This document shows positions 1 to 7,457 of a stretch of DNA of 64,000 bases, piece by piece. This stretch comes from an uncultured Bacteroidales bacterium (GTDB taxonomy: Bacteria; Bacteroidota; Bacteroidia; Bacteroidales; UBA932). Numbering within the stretch: position 1 is the first letter of the stretch; every line of letters starts with the position of its first letter. The translations under genes were made by a program, and so were the position numbers. Where the stretch lies: assembly GCA_934725015.1 (NCBI GenBank), contig CAKVAS010000013.1, positions 15,193 through 79,192 on the forward strand. The letters run 5' to 3'. The notes under the pieces were generated by a model. That model ran no database searches and was not told the origin of the DNA. It saw only the letters and a program-made list of their open reading frames with translations.

Positions 1-1
1 C

Positions 2-412
2 CTTGCTGGACTGCCCGAGGGCGTGAAGGCCGGGAAGCTGAGGATTTATGCGTTCACGACCGCGAACTTCAACTCGATGACTGAAAAGGAGAAATCCGAC
101 GGACCAAGACCCCGGTTCGAGACCTCGACATGGTCGTTCGGAAAGATGAAGGCAGGGCGGACGATTGATGCGGAGTTCAACTTCACAAACGAGGGCAAGC
201 GCTGCTTTCAGGTCTATAAGTGCGACACGGACGCGCCGCGCTATTCCCACGGGACGATTCTGCCTGCCGCGCCTGGTGAAAAGGGACAGATCCGGGTCCA
301 TGTCGATACGTCGATGCTCCCTAAGGGAGAGACGCTGATAATCGTGACCCTCACCACGAACTCCCCTCTCCGCCCGGTCATCAACCTGTTCATATCAGGG
401 TATCTTGAGTAG
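2..412 (+). CDS. DUF1573-family protein, 3' part only
   Basis: The reading frame is open from the left edge of the window (codons for LAGLPEGVK precede the first possible GTG start at 23), so this is the C-terminal part of a longer gene. The last 100 or so residues look like a DUF1573 domain, an immunoglobulin-like fold common in secreted Bacteroidetes proteins: an 'F-x-F-G-x-x-x-x-G' strand (STWSFGKMKAG), then 'EFNFTNEGKRCFQVYKCDTDAP' split over two strands, and a closing 'TNSPLRPVINLFISGYLE'. The molecular role of DUF1573 is not established. The gene ends 99 bp before the exporter gene; whether they are co-transcribed cannot be judged. The family call is fairly sure, the gene boundaries unknown. 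Confidence 0.7.
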   Translation, partial: LAGLPEGVKAGKLRIYAFTTANFNSMTEKEKSDGPRPRFETSTWSFGKMKAGRTIDAEFNFTNEGKRCFQVYKCDTDAPRYSHGTILPAAPGEKGQIRVHVDTSMLPKGETLIIVTLTTNSPLRPVINLFISGYLE

Positions 413-511
413 CCGAATTAAAACACTGAGCATCAGGTAGATATAATCCACGACAACCGGACATCATACAAATATAATCCTCCACAAACAGACATCACAT
501 CCTCAGACAGA

Positions 512-1750
512 ATGAATCTCCTCCACACCATAATGGACATCCTCCGCAACAGCATACTCATCACGGGACTCGTAATCGTGATGATGATGATGATCGAGGC
601 GCTGAACATCGAATCGCACGGGCGGTTTTTCTCGCGCCTGCGCAGAACACGGCTCGGACAGGTGGTATTCGGAGCCGCGCTCGGACTGGTTCCGGGCTGC
701 ATCGGCGGATTCGCGACGGTATCGCTCTACACCCACGGCCTGTTCAGCTTCGGAGCGCTCATCGCGATGATGATCGCGTCTTCCGGCGACGAGGCCTTCG
801 TGATGCTGGCGATGTTCCCTCAGAAGGCCCTGTTCCTGTTCGCCGTGCTGTTCGCGGTTGCCGTTGTGACGGGAGTCCTGACCGATGTCATAGGGGACAG
901 GCTGCGAAAGAAAAAGGGCGCGGAGACAGCCTCCGAGCCGGTTTGCTGCGACGAGGGGTTTGAGATTCATGAACATGAGGACGCAGAGCCGCACGAGCAC
1001 GGGAAGAGGCACTTCGGCTGGAAGCGGGCGGTGCTCGCGGTCGGGCTGGCGGTGTTCATCGCGGCGCTCGGCTCCGGACTTCTGGAGCACGACCACGGCG
1101 ACGAAGCGCAAGACTGCCGCGACGGAGAGCCGGTCGCAGCGGAGCAGTTCCGGACCGGAAAAGAAGAGCCTGTCTCAATCGGGCATAGCCATGAAGGGCA
1201 GGAAGGGCCGGGGCGGCACACTCATAACGACGGGCACATCCATGACACGGGCGGGGACGCAGCACGCTCCCTCACAATCAACCTGCTCGACGAGTCGTGG
1301 ATGAACATACTCTTCGCCTGCCTGAGCGTCGTCATGCTCGGGGTGATAATCTTCGCATCTGACCATTTCGTCGAGGAACACCTGTGGCATCATGTCATCA
1401 GGAAGCATTTTCTGAACATATTCCTCTGGACTTTCGGAGTTCTCGCCGCCATCGCCGTGCTCATGCATTTCATCGACATCGGGACATGGGTCAGCGACAA
1501 CACCGCCCTGATGATTCTTTTCGCGGTGGCCGTCGGCATAATCCCGGAATCCGGCCCGCACCTTATCTTCGTCAGCCTTTTCGCGGCCGGCATAGTCCCG
1601 TTCCCGGTACTTCTGGCCAGCAGCATATCCCAGGACGGGCACGCTTCTATTCCTCTTCTGGCCGAAAGCAAGTCGGCGTTCCTGCGGGCGAAGGTCATCA
1701 ACTGCCTCGCCGCCCTCGTATGCGGTTTCACAGCGATGATTTTCATGTAG
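512..1750 (+). CDS. Putative 10-TM heavy-metal (manganese-type) exporter with His-rich loop
   Basis: A 412-aa polytopic inner-membrane protein of the ArsP_2 / 'putative 10TM heavy-metal exporter' type, often annotated as a putative manganese transporter. Hydrophobic segments group in two halves (about residues 10-135 and 260-412) with related motifs: 'GLVPGCIGGF' and 'SSGDEAF' in the first, 'GIIPESGPHLIF' and 'ISQDGHASIPLLAES' in the second, as expected of an inverted-repeat transporter. The connecting loop (about 145-255) is rich in histidine and acidic residues (HEHEDAEPHEHG, EHDHGDE, GHSHEG, RHTHNDGHIHD) and probably binds divalent metal. The metal is inferred, not shown. The ATG at 512 is followed directly by the first hydrophobic segment. 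The gene stands alone. Confidence 0.8.
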   Translation: MNLLHTIMDILRNSILITGLVIVMMMMIEALNIESHGRFFSRLRRTRLGQVVFGAALGLVPGCIGGFATVSLYTHGLFSFGALIAMMIASSGDEAFVMLAMFPQKALFLFAVLFAVAVVTGVLTDVIGDRLRKKKGAETASEPVCCDEGFEIHEHEDAEPHEHGKRHFGWKRAVLAVGLAVFIAALGSGLLEHDHGDEAQDCRDGEPVAAEQFRTGKEEPVSIGHSHEGQEGPGRHTHNDGHIHDTGGDAARSLTINLLDESWMNILFACLSVVMLGVIIFASDHFVEEHLWHHVIRKHFLNIFLWTFGVLAAIAVLMHFIDIGTWVSDNTALMILFAVAVGIIPESGPHLIFVSLFAAGIVPFPVLLASSISQDGHASIPLLAESKSAFLRAKVINCLAALVCGFTAMIFM

Positions 1751-1777
1751 GCACGGAGGCATATCCCCGAAAGCCGA

Positions 1778-1809
1778 TTTGCCGGATTCGTCATTTTTTT
1801 GTAAGTTTG
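1778..1809 (+). promoter_or_regulatory. Promoter for parE
   Basis: TTTG at 1778-1781 and TAAGTTTG at 1802-1809, 20 bp apart, fit the Bacteroidetes -33/-7 consensus. Transcription would start near 1816, leaving a 5' leader of about 140 nt that contains the repeated leader element described at 1846-1956. Confidence 0.55.
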
Positions 1810-1845
1810 CGTGTTTTTAGTAATCGCAAAAAATTATCTGATAAA

Positions 1846-1956
1846 GATTTGTGAGGGCTTTTTGAGGATAGATTCATTTTGGAAGAGGGAGTGCGGGGTA
1901 CATGACCGATGAGAAAATGAATATAGACCAAAAAGACGAACAAAGAAGGAGAAAAT
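1846..1956 (+). repeat. Repeated 5' leader element, copy 1 (parE leader)
   Basis: This leader is nearly the same as the leader of the PUL operon at 23998-24130 on the other strand. Shared blocks include AGATTTGT, GAGGATAG, TTTTGGAAGAGGGAGTG, GGTACATGACCGATGAGAAA and ATAGACC-AAAAGA-CGAA, separated by small indels. It contains an ATG at 1902 that opens a 37-codon frame (starting MTDEKMNIDQK) running to 2015, past the parE start and in another frame. An AGAAGGAG sequence lies just before the parE ATG at 1957, a good Shine-Dalgarno match. Function is unknown; translational control of parE is possible. Confidence 0.6.
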
Positions 1957-3915
1957 ATGGCACAGACGAATCCTACTGTAAACGACTACAACGACGACAG
2001 CATCAGAACCCTTGAGGACGTGGTGCACATCCGGAAAAGACCGGGAATGTACATCGGACGGCTCGGGGACGGCAGCAACCAGGGGGACGGGATATATGTC
2101 CTGCTGAAGGAGGTCGTCGATAACTGCATCGACGAATTCGCGATGGGATTCGGAAAGAACGTGAAGATTGACATCGACGAGGCCGGGAAAGTGACCGTCA
2201 GGGACTTCGGACGAGGCATTCCGCTCGGGAAGCTGACCCTTGCGGTGAGCAAGCTGAACACCGGCGCGAAGTACGACACAAAGGTCTTTCAGAAATCAGT
2301 CGGACTGAACGGAGTGGGTACGAAGGCGGTGAACGCGCTGTCGTCATGGTTCCACATCGAGGCCTACCGCGACGGAAAGATGGCCAGCGCCACATTCGAG
2401 AGGGGGCGGCTGAAAGAGGAGGTCACCGACAAGGACAACATGAGCACGAAGGAGAAGAACGGGACGCTCGTGTGCTTCGTGCCGGACGTCGATATGTTCG
2501 GGAATTTCCGCTACAAGATGGAGTTCGTCGAGAAGATGGTCAAGAACTACTGCTACCTCAACAAGGGGCTGACCATCACGCTGAACGGTACGCCGTATGT
2601 CTCGAAGAACGGGCTTCTCGACATCGTGAACGACAACCTCGACCCGGAGCATCCGCCGCTCTATCCCCCGATTCACCTTGAGGGACAGGACATCGAGGTG
2701 GTGCTCACCCACGGCAACGACTACGGCGAGAACATAGCGTCGTTCGTGAACGGGCAGAACACCCGCGACGGAGGAACGCATCTCGCGGCGTTCAGGGAGG
2801 CCATCGCAAAGACCCTCAAGGAGTTCTTCAAGAAGGACTACGACCCGGCGGACATACGTCAGGGTGTCATCGGGGCCATAAGCATACGCATCCAGGAACC
2901 GAACTTCGAGGGACAGACAAAGACCAAGCTCGGCTCCACCTACACCTACGAGCAGGAGGTCCTCGACGAGGACGGCAACCCGGTGAAGGACGCCAACGGA
3001 GCGAACAGGATAGAGAGGGGTCCGACAATCAGGGCCTTCATCAACGACTTCATAAAGACGAACCTCGACAACTATCTCCACATCCACAAGGACATCGTGC
3101 CGGTGATTCAGGCGAAGATCGTCGCGTCGGAAACCGAGCGCAAGGAGATTGCGGGAATCCAGAAGAAGACCCGCGAGCGCAACAAGCGCACGAACATATA
3201 CAACCGCAAGCTGCGCGACTGCAAGCTGCATCTCGGCGACAGGATTACCGAGCAGAACAAGGAACAGATTGACCTCACGAGCATATTCATCACCGAGGGC
3301 GACTCCGCGAGCGGTACCATCACCAAGGCGCGCAACGCTCAGACGCAGGCGGTGTTCAGCCTCCGCGGAAAGCCAATCAACTGCTACAAGGAGAGCCGCA
3401 AGAAGGTGGCCGAGAACGAGGAGCTTAACCTGCTTCTGAACGCGCTCGGAGTGGAGGACGACGTCGCGAACCTGCGCTACAACAGGATTGTGGTGGCGAC
3501 CGATGCCGATGACGACGGAATGCACATCCGCATGCTTGTGCTCACTTTCTTCATGAAATACTACCCCGAGCTTATCCGCAACGGGCACGTCTATATCCTC
3601 CAGACTCCCCTCTTCCGCGTGCGCAACAAGAAGGAGTCGATTTACTGCTACGACACCGTGGAAAAGGAGAAGGCCATCAGGAAGATAAAGACAGGCGTGG
3701 AAATCACGAGGTTCAAGGGTCTGGGAGAGATTTCGTCGGACGAGTTCAAGGACTTCATCGGCGAGGGCATGAGGCTCGACCCGGTGACGCTGAGCGACGA
3801 GGAGTCGATTTCCGAGATTATGGAGTTCTATATGGGCGACAACACCATCGAGCGGCAGAATTTCATTCGGGGCAATCTTAGAAGTGAAGAGGAACTTGAA
3901 GACGTCAACATATAG
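1957..3915 (+). CDS. parE: DNA topoisomerase IV subunit B
   Basis: A 652-aa type IIA topoisomerase ATPase subunit, which with ParC decatenates daughter chromosomes. The GHKL ATPase region shows the N box 'EVVDNCIDEFAMG', the 'RDFGRGIP' motif and 'GLNGVGTKAVNALS' within about the first 130 residues. The Toprim domain shows 'ITEGDSASG' and 'VVATDADDDGMHIR', and the C-terminus carries 'TRFKGLGEISSDEF'. The start resembles ParE of Bacteroides ('GDGSNQGDGIYVLLKEVVDNCIDEF') rather than GyrB. Length is normal. The usual partner parC does not follow: the next gene is an acyltransferase 238 bp downstream, after a repeat cluster. Start chosen at 1957 because of the AGAAGGAG upstream. Confidence 0.93.
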   Translation: MAQTNPTVNDYNDDSIRTLEDVVHIRKRPGMYIGRLGDGSNQGDGIYVLLKEVVDNCIDEFAMGFGKNVKIDIDEAGKVTVRDFGRGIPLGKLTLAVSKLNTGAKYDTKVFQKSVGLNGVGTKAVNALSSWFHIEAYRDGKMASATFERGRLKEEVTDKDNMSTKEKNGTLVCFVPDVDMFGNFRYKMEFVEKMVKNYCYLNKGLTITLNGTPYVSKNGLLDIVNDNLDPEHPPLYPPIHLEGQDIEVVLTHGNDYGENIASFVNGQNTRDGGTHLAAFREAIAKTLKEFFKKDYDPADIRQGVIGAISIRIQEPNFEGQTKTKLGSTYTYEQEVLDEDGNPVKDANGANRIERGPTIRAFINDFIKTNLDNYLHIHKDIVPVIQAKIVASETERKEIAGIQKKTRERNKRTNIYNRKLRDCKLHLGDRITEQNKEQIDLTSIFITEGDSASGTITKARNAQTQAVFSLRGKPINCYKESRKKVAENEELNLLLNALGVEDDVANLRYNRIVVATDADDDGMHIRMLVLTFFMKYYPELIRNGHVYILQTPLFRVRNKKESIYCYDTVEKEKAIRKIKTGVEITRFKGLGEISSDEFKDFIGEGMRLDPVTLSDEESISEIMEFYMGDNTIERQNFIRGNLRSEEELEDVNI

Positions 3916-3926
3916 TACGGAATGTA

Positions 3927-3968
3927 TAAAAAGCGGATTGCCGCGTTGGACTTCGATAATCCAAATCC
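3927..3968. repeat. Palindromic gene-end repeat (family A), truncated copy
   Basis: Forty-two bases starting 12 bp after the parE stop match the left 42 bp of the full copy at 40627-40737 almost without change (AAAGCGGATTGCCGCGTTGG and CTTCGATAATCCAAATCC). The match ends at CCAAATCC, where the tandem repeat of the B family begins, so one arm and the centre of the palindrome are missing. Confidence 0.85.
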
Positions 3969-4086
3969 TGTCATCTCGAAAGTTTAGACCTGTCATCTCG
4001 AAGTTTAGACCTGTCATCTCGAAAGTTTAGACCTGTCATCTCGAAAGTTTAGACCTGTCATCTCGAACGAAGTGAGAGATCTTTGT
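3968..4086. repeat. Tandem half-palindrome array (family B), locus 1
   Basis: Four units of 21-22 bp (CCTGTCATCTCGAAAGTTTAGA, one unit a base shorter) are followed by one complete element in which the left half continues into its complement (CATCTCGAACGAAGTGAGAGATCTTTG). Only the left half is multiplied. The array lies between parE and the acyltransferase. Unlike a CRISPR array there are no unique spacers: units join head to tail. Confidence 0.85.
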
Positions 4087-4153
4087 GCAAAAAAGGAACA
4101 GCGTTCTGAATGACCGGATAGAATGCTGAAGTAATATAAGAAAGGATAACATT

Positions 4154-4705
4154 ATGTGGAGAAAATTCTGCGCCTTCATGCTGAAGGCATTGGGCTGGAC
4201 GGCCGTGGAGCCGCCGGTACCGGAGGACAAATGCGTGATTCTCGGGGTGCCGCACACGACGATATGGGATTTCGTCATATCTTATCTCTACTACACTTCC
4301 GTGGGCGGAAAGGCCTACTGCATGGTGAAGAAGGAGTTCTTCCGCTGGCCGCTCGGATGGTTCATAAAGAAGATGGGCGGAGTGCCTGTTGACCGTACAA
4401 ACGGGGCGTCGGTCGTGCTGAGCGTCGTTCATGAGATGAACAGCCGGAAGACGATGCACCTCGCCCTTGCCCCGGAAGGCACCCGCAAGCCGGTAAGGCG
4501 CTGGAAGACAGGCTTCCACAAGATTGCCACGGCGGTCGGCTGCCCTGTCTATCTCGGCTATTTCGACTGGGGCACGAAGCGCATCGGCCGCGGACAGAAG
4601 TTCGAGCTTTCCGACGACGCCAAGGCCGACATGGAGAGAATCCAGCAGATTTACGAGGAAATGCACCTCACCGCCCGCCATCCGGAGAACTACGTCACAC
4701 ACTGA
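4154..4705 (+). CDS. PlsC-like 1-acyl-glycerol-3-phosphate acyltransferase family protein
   Basis: A 183-aa protein with the acyltransferase signature: the HX4D box appears as 'HTTIWDF' near residue 34, the glycerophosphate-binding 'PEGTRKP' near 113, and a hydrophobic strand 'GCPVYLGYFDWG' near 130. Members acylate lysophosphatidic acid or related lipids at the inner membrane. It is at the short end for PlsC and lacks a clear N-terminal membrane anchor, like many small Bacteroidetes paralogues, so the exact acceptor lipid is uncertain. It ends 47 bp before the GntR regulator and may be transcribed with it. ATG at 4154 is preceded by an A-rich stretch. Confidence 0.82.
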   Translation: MWRKFCAFMLKALGWTAVEPPVPEDKCVILGVPHTTIWDFVISYLYYTSVGGKAYCMVKKEFFRWPLGWFIKKMGGVPVDRTNGASVVLSVVHEMNSRKTMHLALAPEGTRKPVRRWKTGFHKIATAVGCPVYLGYFDWGTKRIGRGQKFELSDDAKADMERIQQIYEEMHLTARHPENYVTH

Positions 4706-4752
4706 GCGGCATGGAGTGACCTGACCAACAGCCAAGCAGACTACACATATTT

Positions 4753-5787
4753 ATGAAAAAATCCATTGCCATAGACAAAAATTCGCTGACGCCGGTATAT
4801 CGCCAGATTGTGATGAAAATCAGTTCGATGATTGATTCGGGAGAGCTTGAGGACGGGGATATGCTGCCGTCGATGAACGAACTGGCGGAGGAGCACGGAA
4901 TCTCGAAGGAAACGGTGAAGAAGGCATATACGATACTGAGGGACAAGGGTCTCGTGGAGCCGCATCAGGGCAAGGGATTCTTCATCAGGAAGGACGGGGA
5001 GACGCATAAGCTCAAGGTTCTGGCGGTGTTCGACAAACTGAGCACATACAAGCAGCTGCTCTTCGACTCGATGACCGAAAGGCTCGACGCCCACGCGGAG
5101 ATTACGATACGCCTGCACGAACAGAACGTCGATATGCTCGAATACTTTCTCAACGAGAACCTCGACAATTTCGACTACTATGTCATCACGCCGCACTTCC
5201 CGCTTGACGCGGCGACGCAGAAGAGAGTCTGCACGCTGCTGGGGAGGATTCCCAACCGTAAGCTTATTATGCTCGATAACTGGATGAAAAGCATCCCGGG
5301 CAATTACGGGGCGGTCTATCAGGACTATGAAAACGACATAGTCAACGGACTTGAGGAGGGTCTCGACTCATTCCGAGAATACAACAGGCTGAACGTAATC
5401 ACCCTCCCGTCGAGTCTCTACGCACAGAAGATAAAGAAAGGGGTCGCCCGTTTCTGCCGGGACAACAAAATCCGCGTCACCTTCTCGGACGTCGTGATTC
5501 CCGAGAATGTCCGCAAGGGCGAGGCCTACCTGCTCCTGAGCGGTCAGTACGACTTCGGGCTAATAGAACTGGCAAGGCTGGCGAAGAAGAAGGGACTCGC
5601 GGTCGGGAAGGACATAGCGATAATCTCCTACAACGAATCTCCCATCAGCGAGATTATCCTCAACGGCCTCACCACCGTCTCGACTGACTTCGTGCAGATG
5701 GGACGGCTCATCGGTGACATGATTCTTGAAAAGAGGCTCTCGAAAGAGCACTGCGACTTCCGCATGACCCGCCGGGAGTCGTTCTGA
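4753..5787 (+). CDS. GntR-family sugar-responsive regulator, FucR-like (copy A)
   Basis: A 344-aa transcription factor. Residues 1-75 form a GntR winged helix ('PVYRQIVMKISSMIDSG', 'LPSMNELAEEHGISKETVKKAY', 'GKGFFIRKDG'). The rest (about 85-344) is a periplasmic-binding-protein/LacI-like effector domain, for example 'VLAVFDKLSTYKQLLF', 'YYVITPHFPLD' and 'IISYNESPISEIILNGLTTVSTDF'. This architecture is that of FucR of Bacteroides thetaiotaomicron, a repressor released by a fucose metabolite; the effector here is inferred only to be a sugar or sugar phosphate. It aligns end to end without gaps with the 344-aa regulator at 26441. Its stop lies 57 bp from the convergent end of the PUL operon, so the two regulators bracket the locus. 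Confidence 0.88.
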   Translation: MKKSIAIDKNSLTPVYRQIVMKISSMIDSGELEDGDMLPSMNELAEEHGISKETVKKAYTILRDKGLVEPHQGKGFFIRKDGETHKLKVLAVFDKLSTYKQLLFDSMTERLDAHAEITIRLHEQNVDMLEYFLNENLDNFDYYVITPHFPLDAATQKRVCTLLGRIPNRKLIMLDNWMKSIPGNYGAVYQDYENDIVNGLEEGLDSFREYNRLNVITLPSSLYAQKIKKGVARFCRDNKIRVTFSDVVIPENVRKGEAYLLLSGQYDFGLIELARLAKKKGLAVGKDIAIISYNESPISEIILNGLTTVSTDFVQMGRLIGDMILEKRLSKEHCDFRMTRRESF

Positions 5788-5844
5788 GCCATGTTACAAG
5801 AAACAAACCACAAATAGAGCACTCCGCAAAAAGACCGGCACTCT

Positions 5845-7389
5845 CTACAGCGAGGCGCGGAACGGGAAGAGAGGAAGGCCGGCGGAGTTGAAGACGGAGC
5901 CGGCGTGCCAGCCGCTGAAACAGTATCGGGCCGCGGTCGGGGAAGGGACATCCGGGGAGGAGAACTCGAGGATGCCGCCGGAGAGGATGCGCACGGTGGC
6001 CGGGACGAAGGTCTTGCCGTCGCCGGAAATCTCTGCGTATGGAATGTTTAAGGTCTTTCCGTCACCGGAAACCTCCGCGTTGTCAATGCCTTCCGCGACA
6101 TGAAGCCCCGAAGCGTTTGAGAGGGTCACGAGCAGCCTGCCGTCCTCGGCCTTCATGGACTCGAACGCAGGTCCCATGGGATTCACTGACTTGTCACCAT
6201 ATTCATTGTGCAACGCCCAGAGAGCGAAGCGTTCCGCCGGGACTTTCTTGTTCGGGAAATGGACGGTGCTTTCGCTGCCCACGTCGCTCAGACCAATGAT
6301 ACCGCAGTTGGGAATGGCCTTGGAGGCGGTCATCTGCGCGTTGCGGAGCAGTTCCGAGCCGCCGTTCGAAATCGGACGGTTGTTCACCCACGGAGCCAGC
6401 TGCGCGAAATAGAACGGGATGCGTGCCGAGCTGTCGCCCTTGCGTGCCCTCCAGTCGGCGACCATCACCTGAAGCAGGTGGGAATAGGACCAATAGTAGT
6501 TGCAGTTGCTCTCGCCCTGAAACCAGAGGATTCCCCTGAAGCCGTAGTCCAGCACCGGAAGCAGCATCGCGTTCCAGCAGTTGGACGGGGCGCTCGGGCT
6601 GTTCTCCCCCGCCGAAAGTTTGTCGGAGTCCATATACTCGTTCTTCGCGAGCTTCGTGAAGGACTCCGGCGGCATCCATCCCTCTATGCGCGTCCCGCCG
6701 TAGGCGCAGCCGATGATCCCGACGGGAACGCCGAGCGCCTTGTGAATCCTCCGCCCGAAGAAGAAGGCTATGGCCTCGAAGTTCTTCGCGTTGTCGCGGG
6801 AACATTCCGCCCACGAAGACTCCCCCGTGTCGTACCTTGCGGTGCGGGAAACGGCCTGCGGAACCTTGAAGTAGCGGAACTGCGGATAGGCTGCGTCGGA
6901 AAGCTCCATTTCCGAATCCTGCACAGGCTCCGAGGAGGAAAATCCCTTCATCGGATGCTCCATGTTGGACTGTCCGCTGCAAAGCCAGACCTCTCCGACA
7001 AGAACATCGCGGAGAATCTTCTCACCCTTGTTGCTGTCCGTGATTCTTATAGTGTAGGCCTTGTCGGAGCCCTTGGGAGTACTGACCTTGGCAATCCATC
7101 TTCCGTCGCTTCCGGTGACCGCCTCAAAACTGCGGTCAGTCCATGACGGAGACACGGTGACCTCCACCCCGCTGTCGTCAGTTCCGAAAATCGCCGCCTC
7201 AGACTCCTGCTGGAGAACCATGCCGTCGCTCATTATATGCGGCAGGGCAAGCGCCGATTTCACGCTCTCGCCTGTTCCCGGCTTGTCCGGAGTTGACGGT
7301 CTTTCAGGCTCGTATGAGCCGGAGACTCCGCAGGAGAGGGCCAGCCGGACAAAAATCATCGAAGTCACAAGTATGTTCCGAATGTTCAT
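5845..7389 (-). CDS. Sialate O-acetylesterase-like SGNH carbohydrate esterase
   Basis: A 514-aa exported protein, last gene of the PUL operon. The N-terminus has a lipoprotein-like signal (hydrophobic run ending LALSC). An SGNH esterase domain follows: block I 'CSGQSNMEHPM' with the nucleophile Ser (about 140), 'GCAYGGTRIEGWMP', block III 'GILWFQGESNCNYYW', and a C-terminal His in 'ESTVHFPNKKVPAERF'. This family removes acetyl (or similar ester) groups from sugars. The acetyl-sialate name is historical; in a PUL the substrate is more likely an acetylated polysaccharide. The 68-bp gap to the upstream glycosidase gene shows no terminator, so co-transcription is likely. Confidence 0.83.
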   Translation of the reverse strand: MNIRNILVTSMIFVRLALSCGVSGSYEPERPSTPDKPGTGESVKSALALPHIMSDGMVLQQESEAAIFGTDDSGVEVTVSPSWTDRSFEAVTGSDGRWIAKVSTPKGSDKAYTIRITDSNKGEKILRDVLVGEVWLCSGQSNMEHPMKGFSSSEPVQDSEMELSDAAYPQFRYFKVPQAVSRTARYDTGESSWAECSRDNAKNFEAIAFFFGRRIHKALGVPVGIIGCAYGGTRIEGWMPPESFTKLAKNEYMDSDKLSAGENSPSAPSNCWNAMLLPVLDYGFRGILWFQGESNCNYYWSYSHLLQVMVADWRARKGDSSARIPFYFAQLAPWVNNRPISNGGSELLRNAQMTASKAIPNCGIIGLSDVGSESTVHFPNKKVPAERFALWALHNEYGDKSVNPMGPAFESMKAEDGRLLVTLSNASGLHVAEGIDNAEVSGDGKTLNIPYAEISGDGKTFVPATVRILSGGILEFSSPDVPSPTAARYCFSGWHAGSVFNSAGLPLFPFRASL

Positions 7390-7457
7390 AACTCAAATCT
7401 CGCAATTATTCTAACTCATTGATTCAGAAACCATTTATTTTCTCATGTTTCTAAAGT

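Noticed and set aside
2344..4017. Long open frame (557 codons) on the minus strand across parE
   Set aside because: It lies antisense to a well-supported topoisomerase gene, reads as low-complexity Leu/Val/Arg protein, and runs into the repeat region; it results from the high GC content at third positions.
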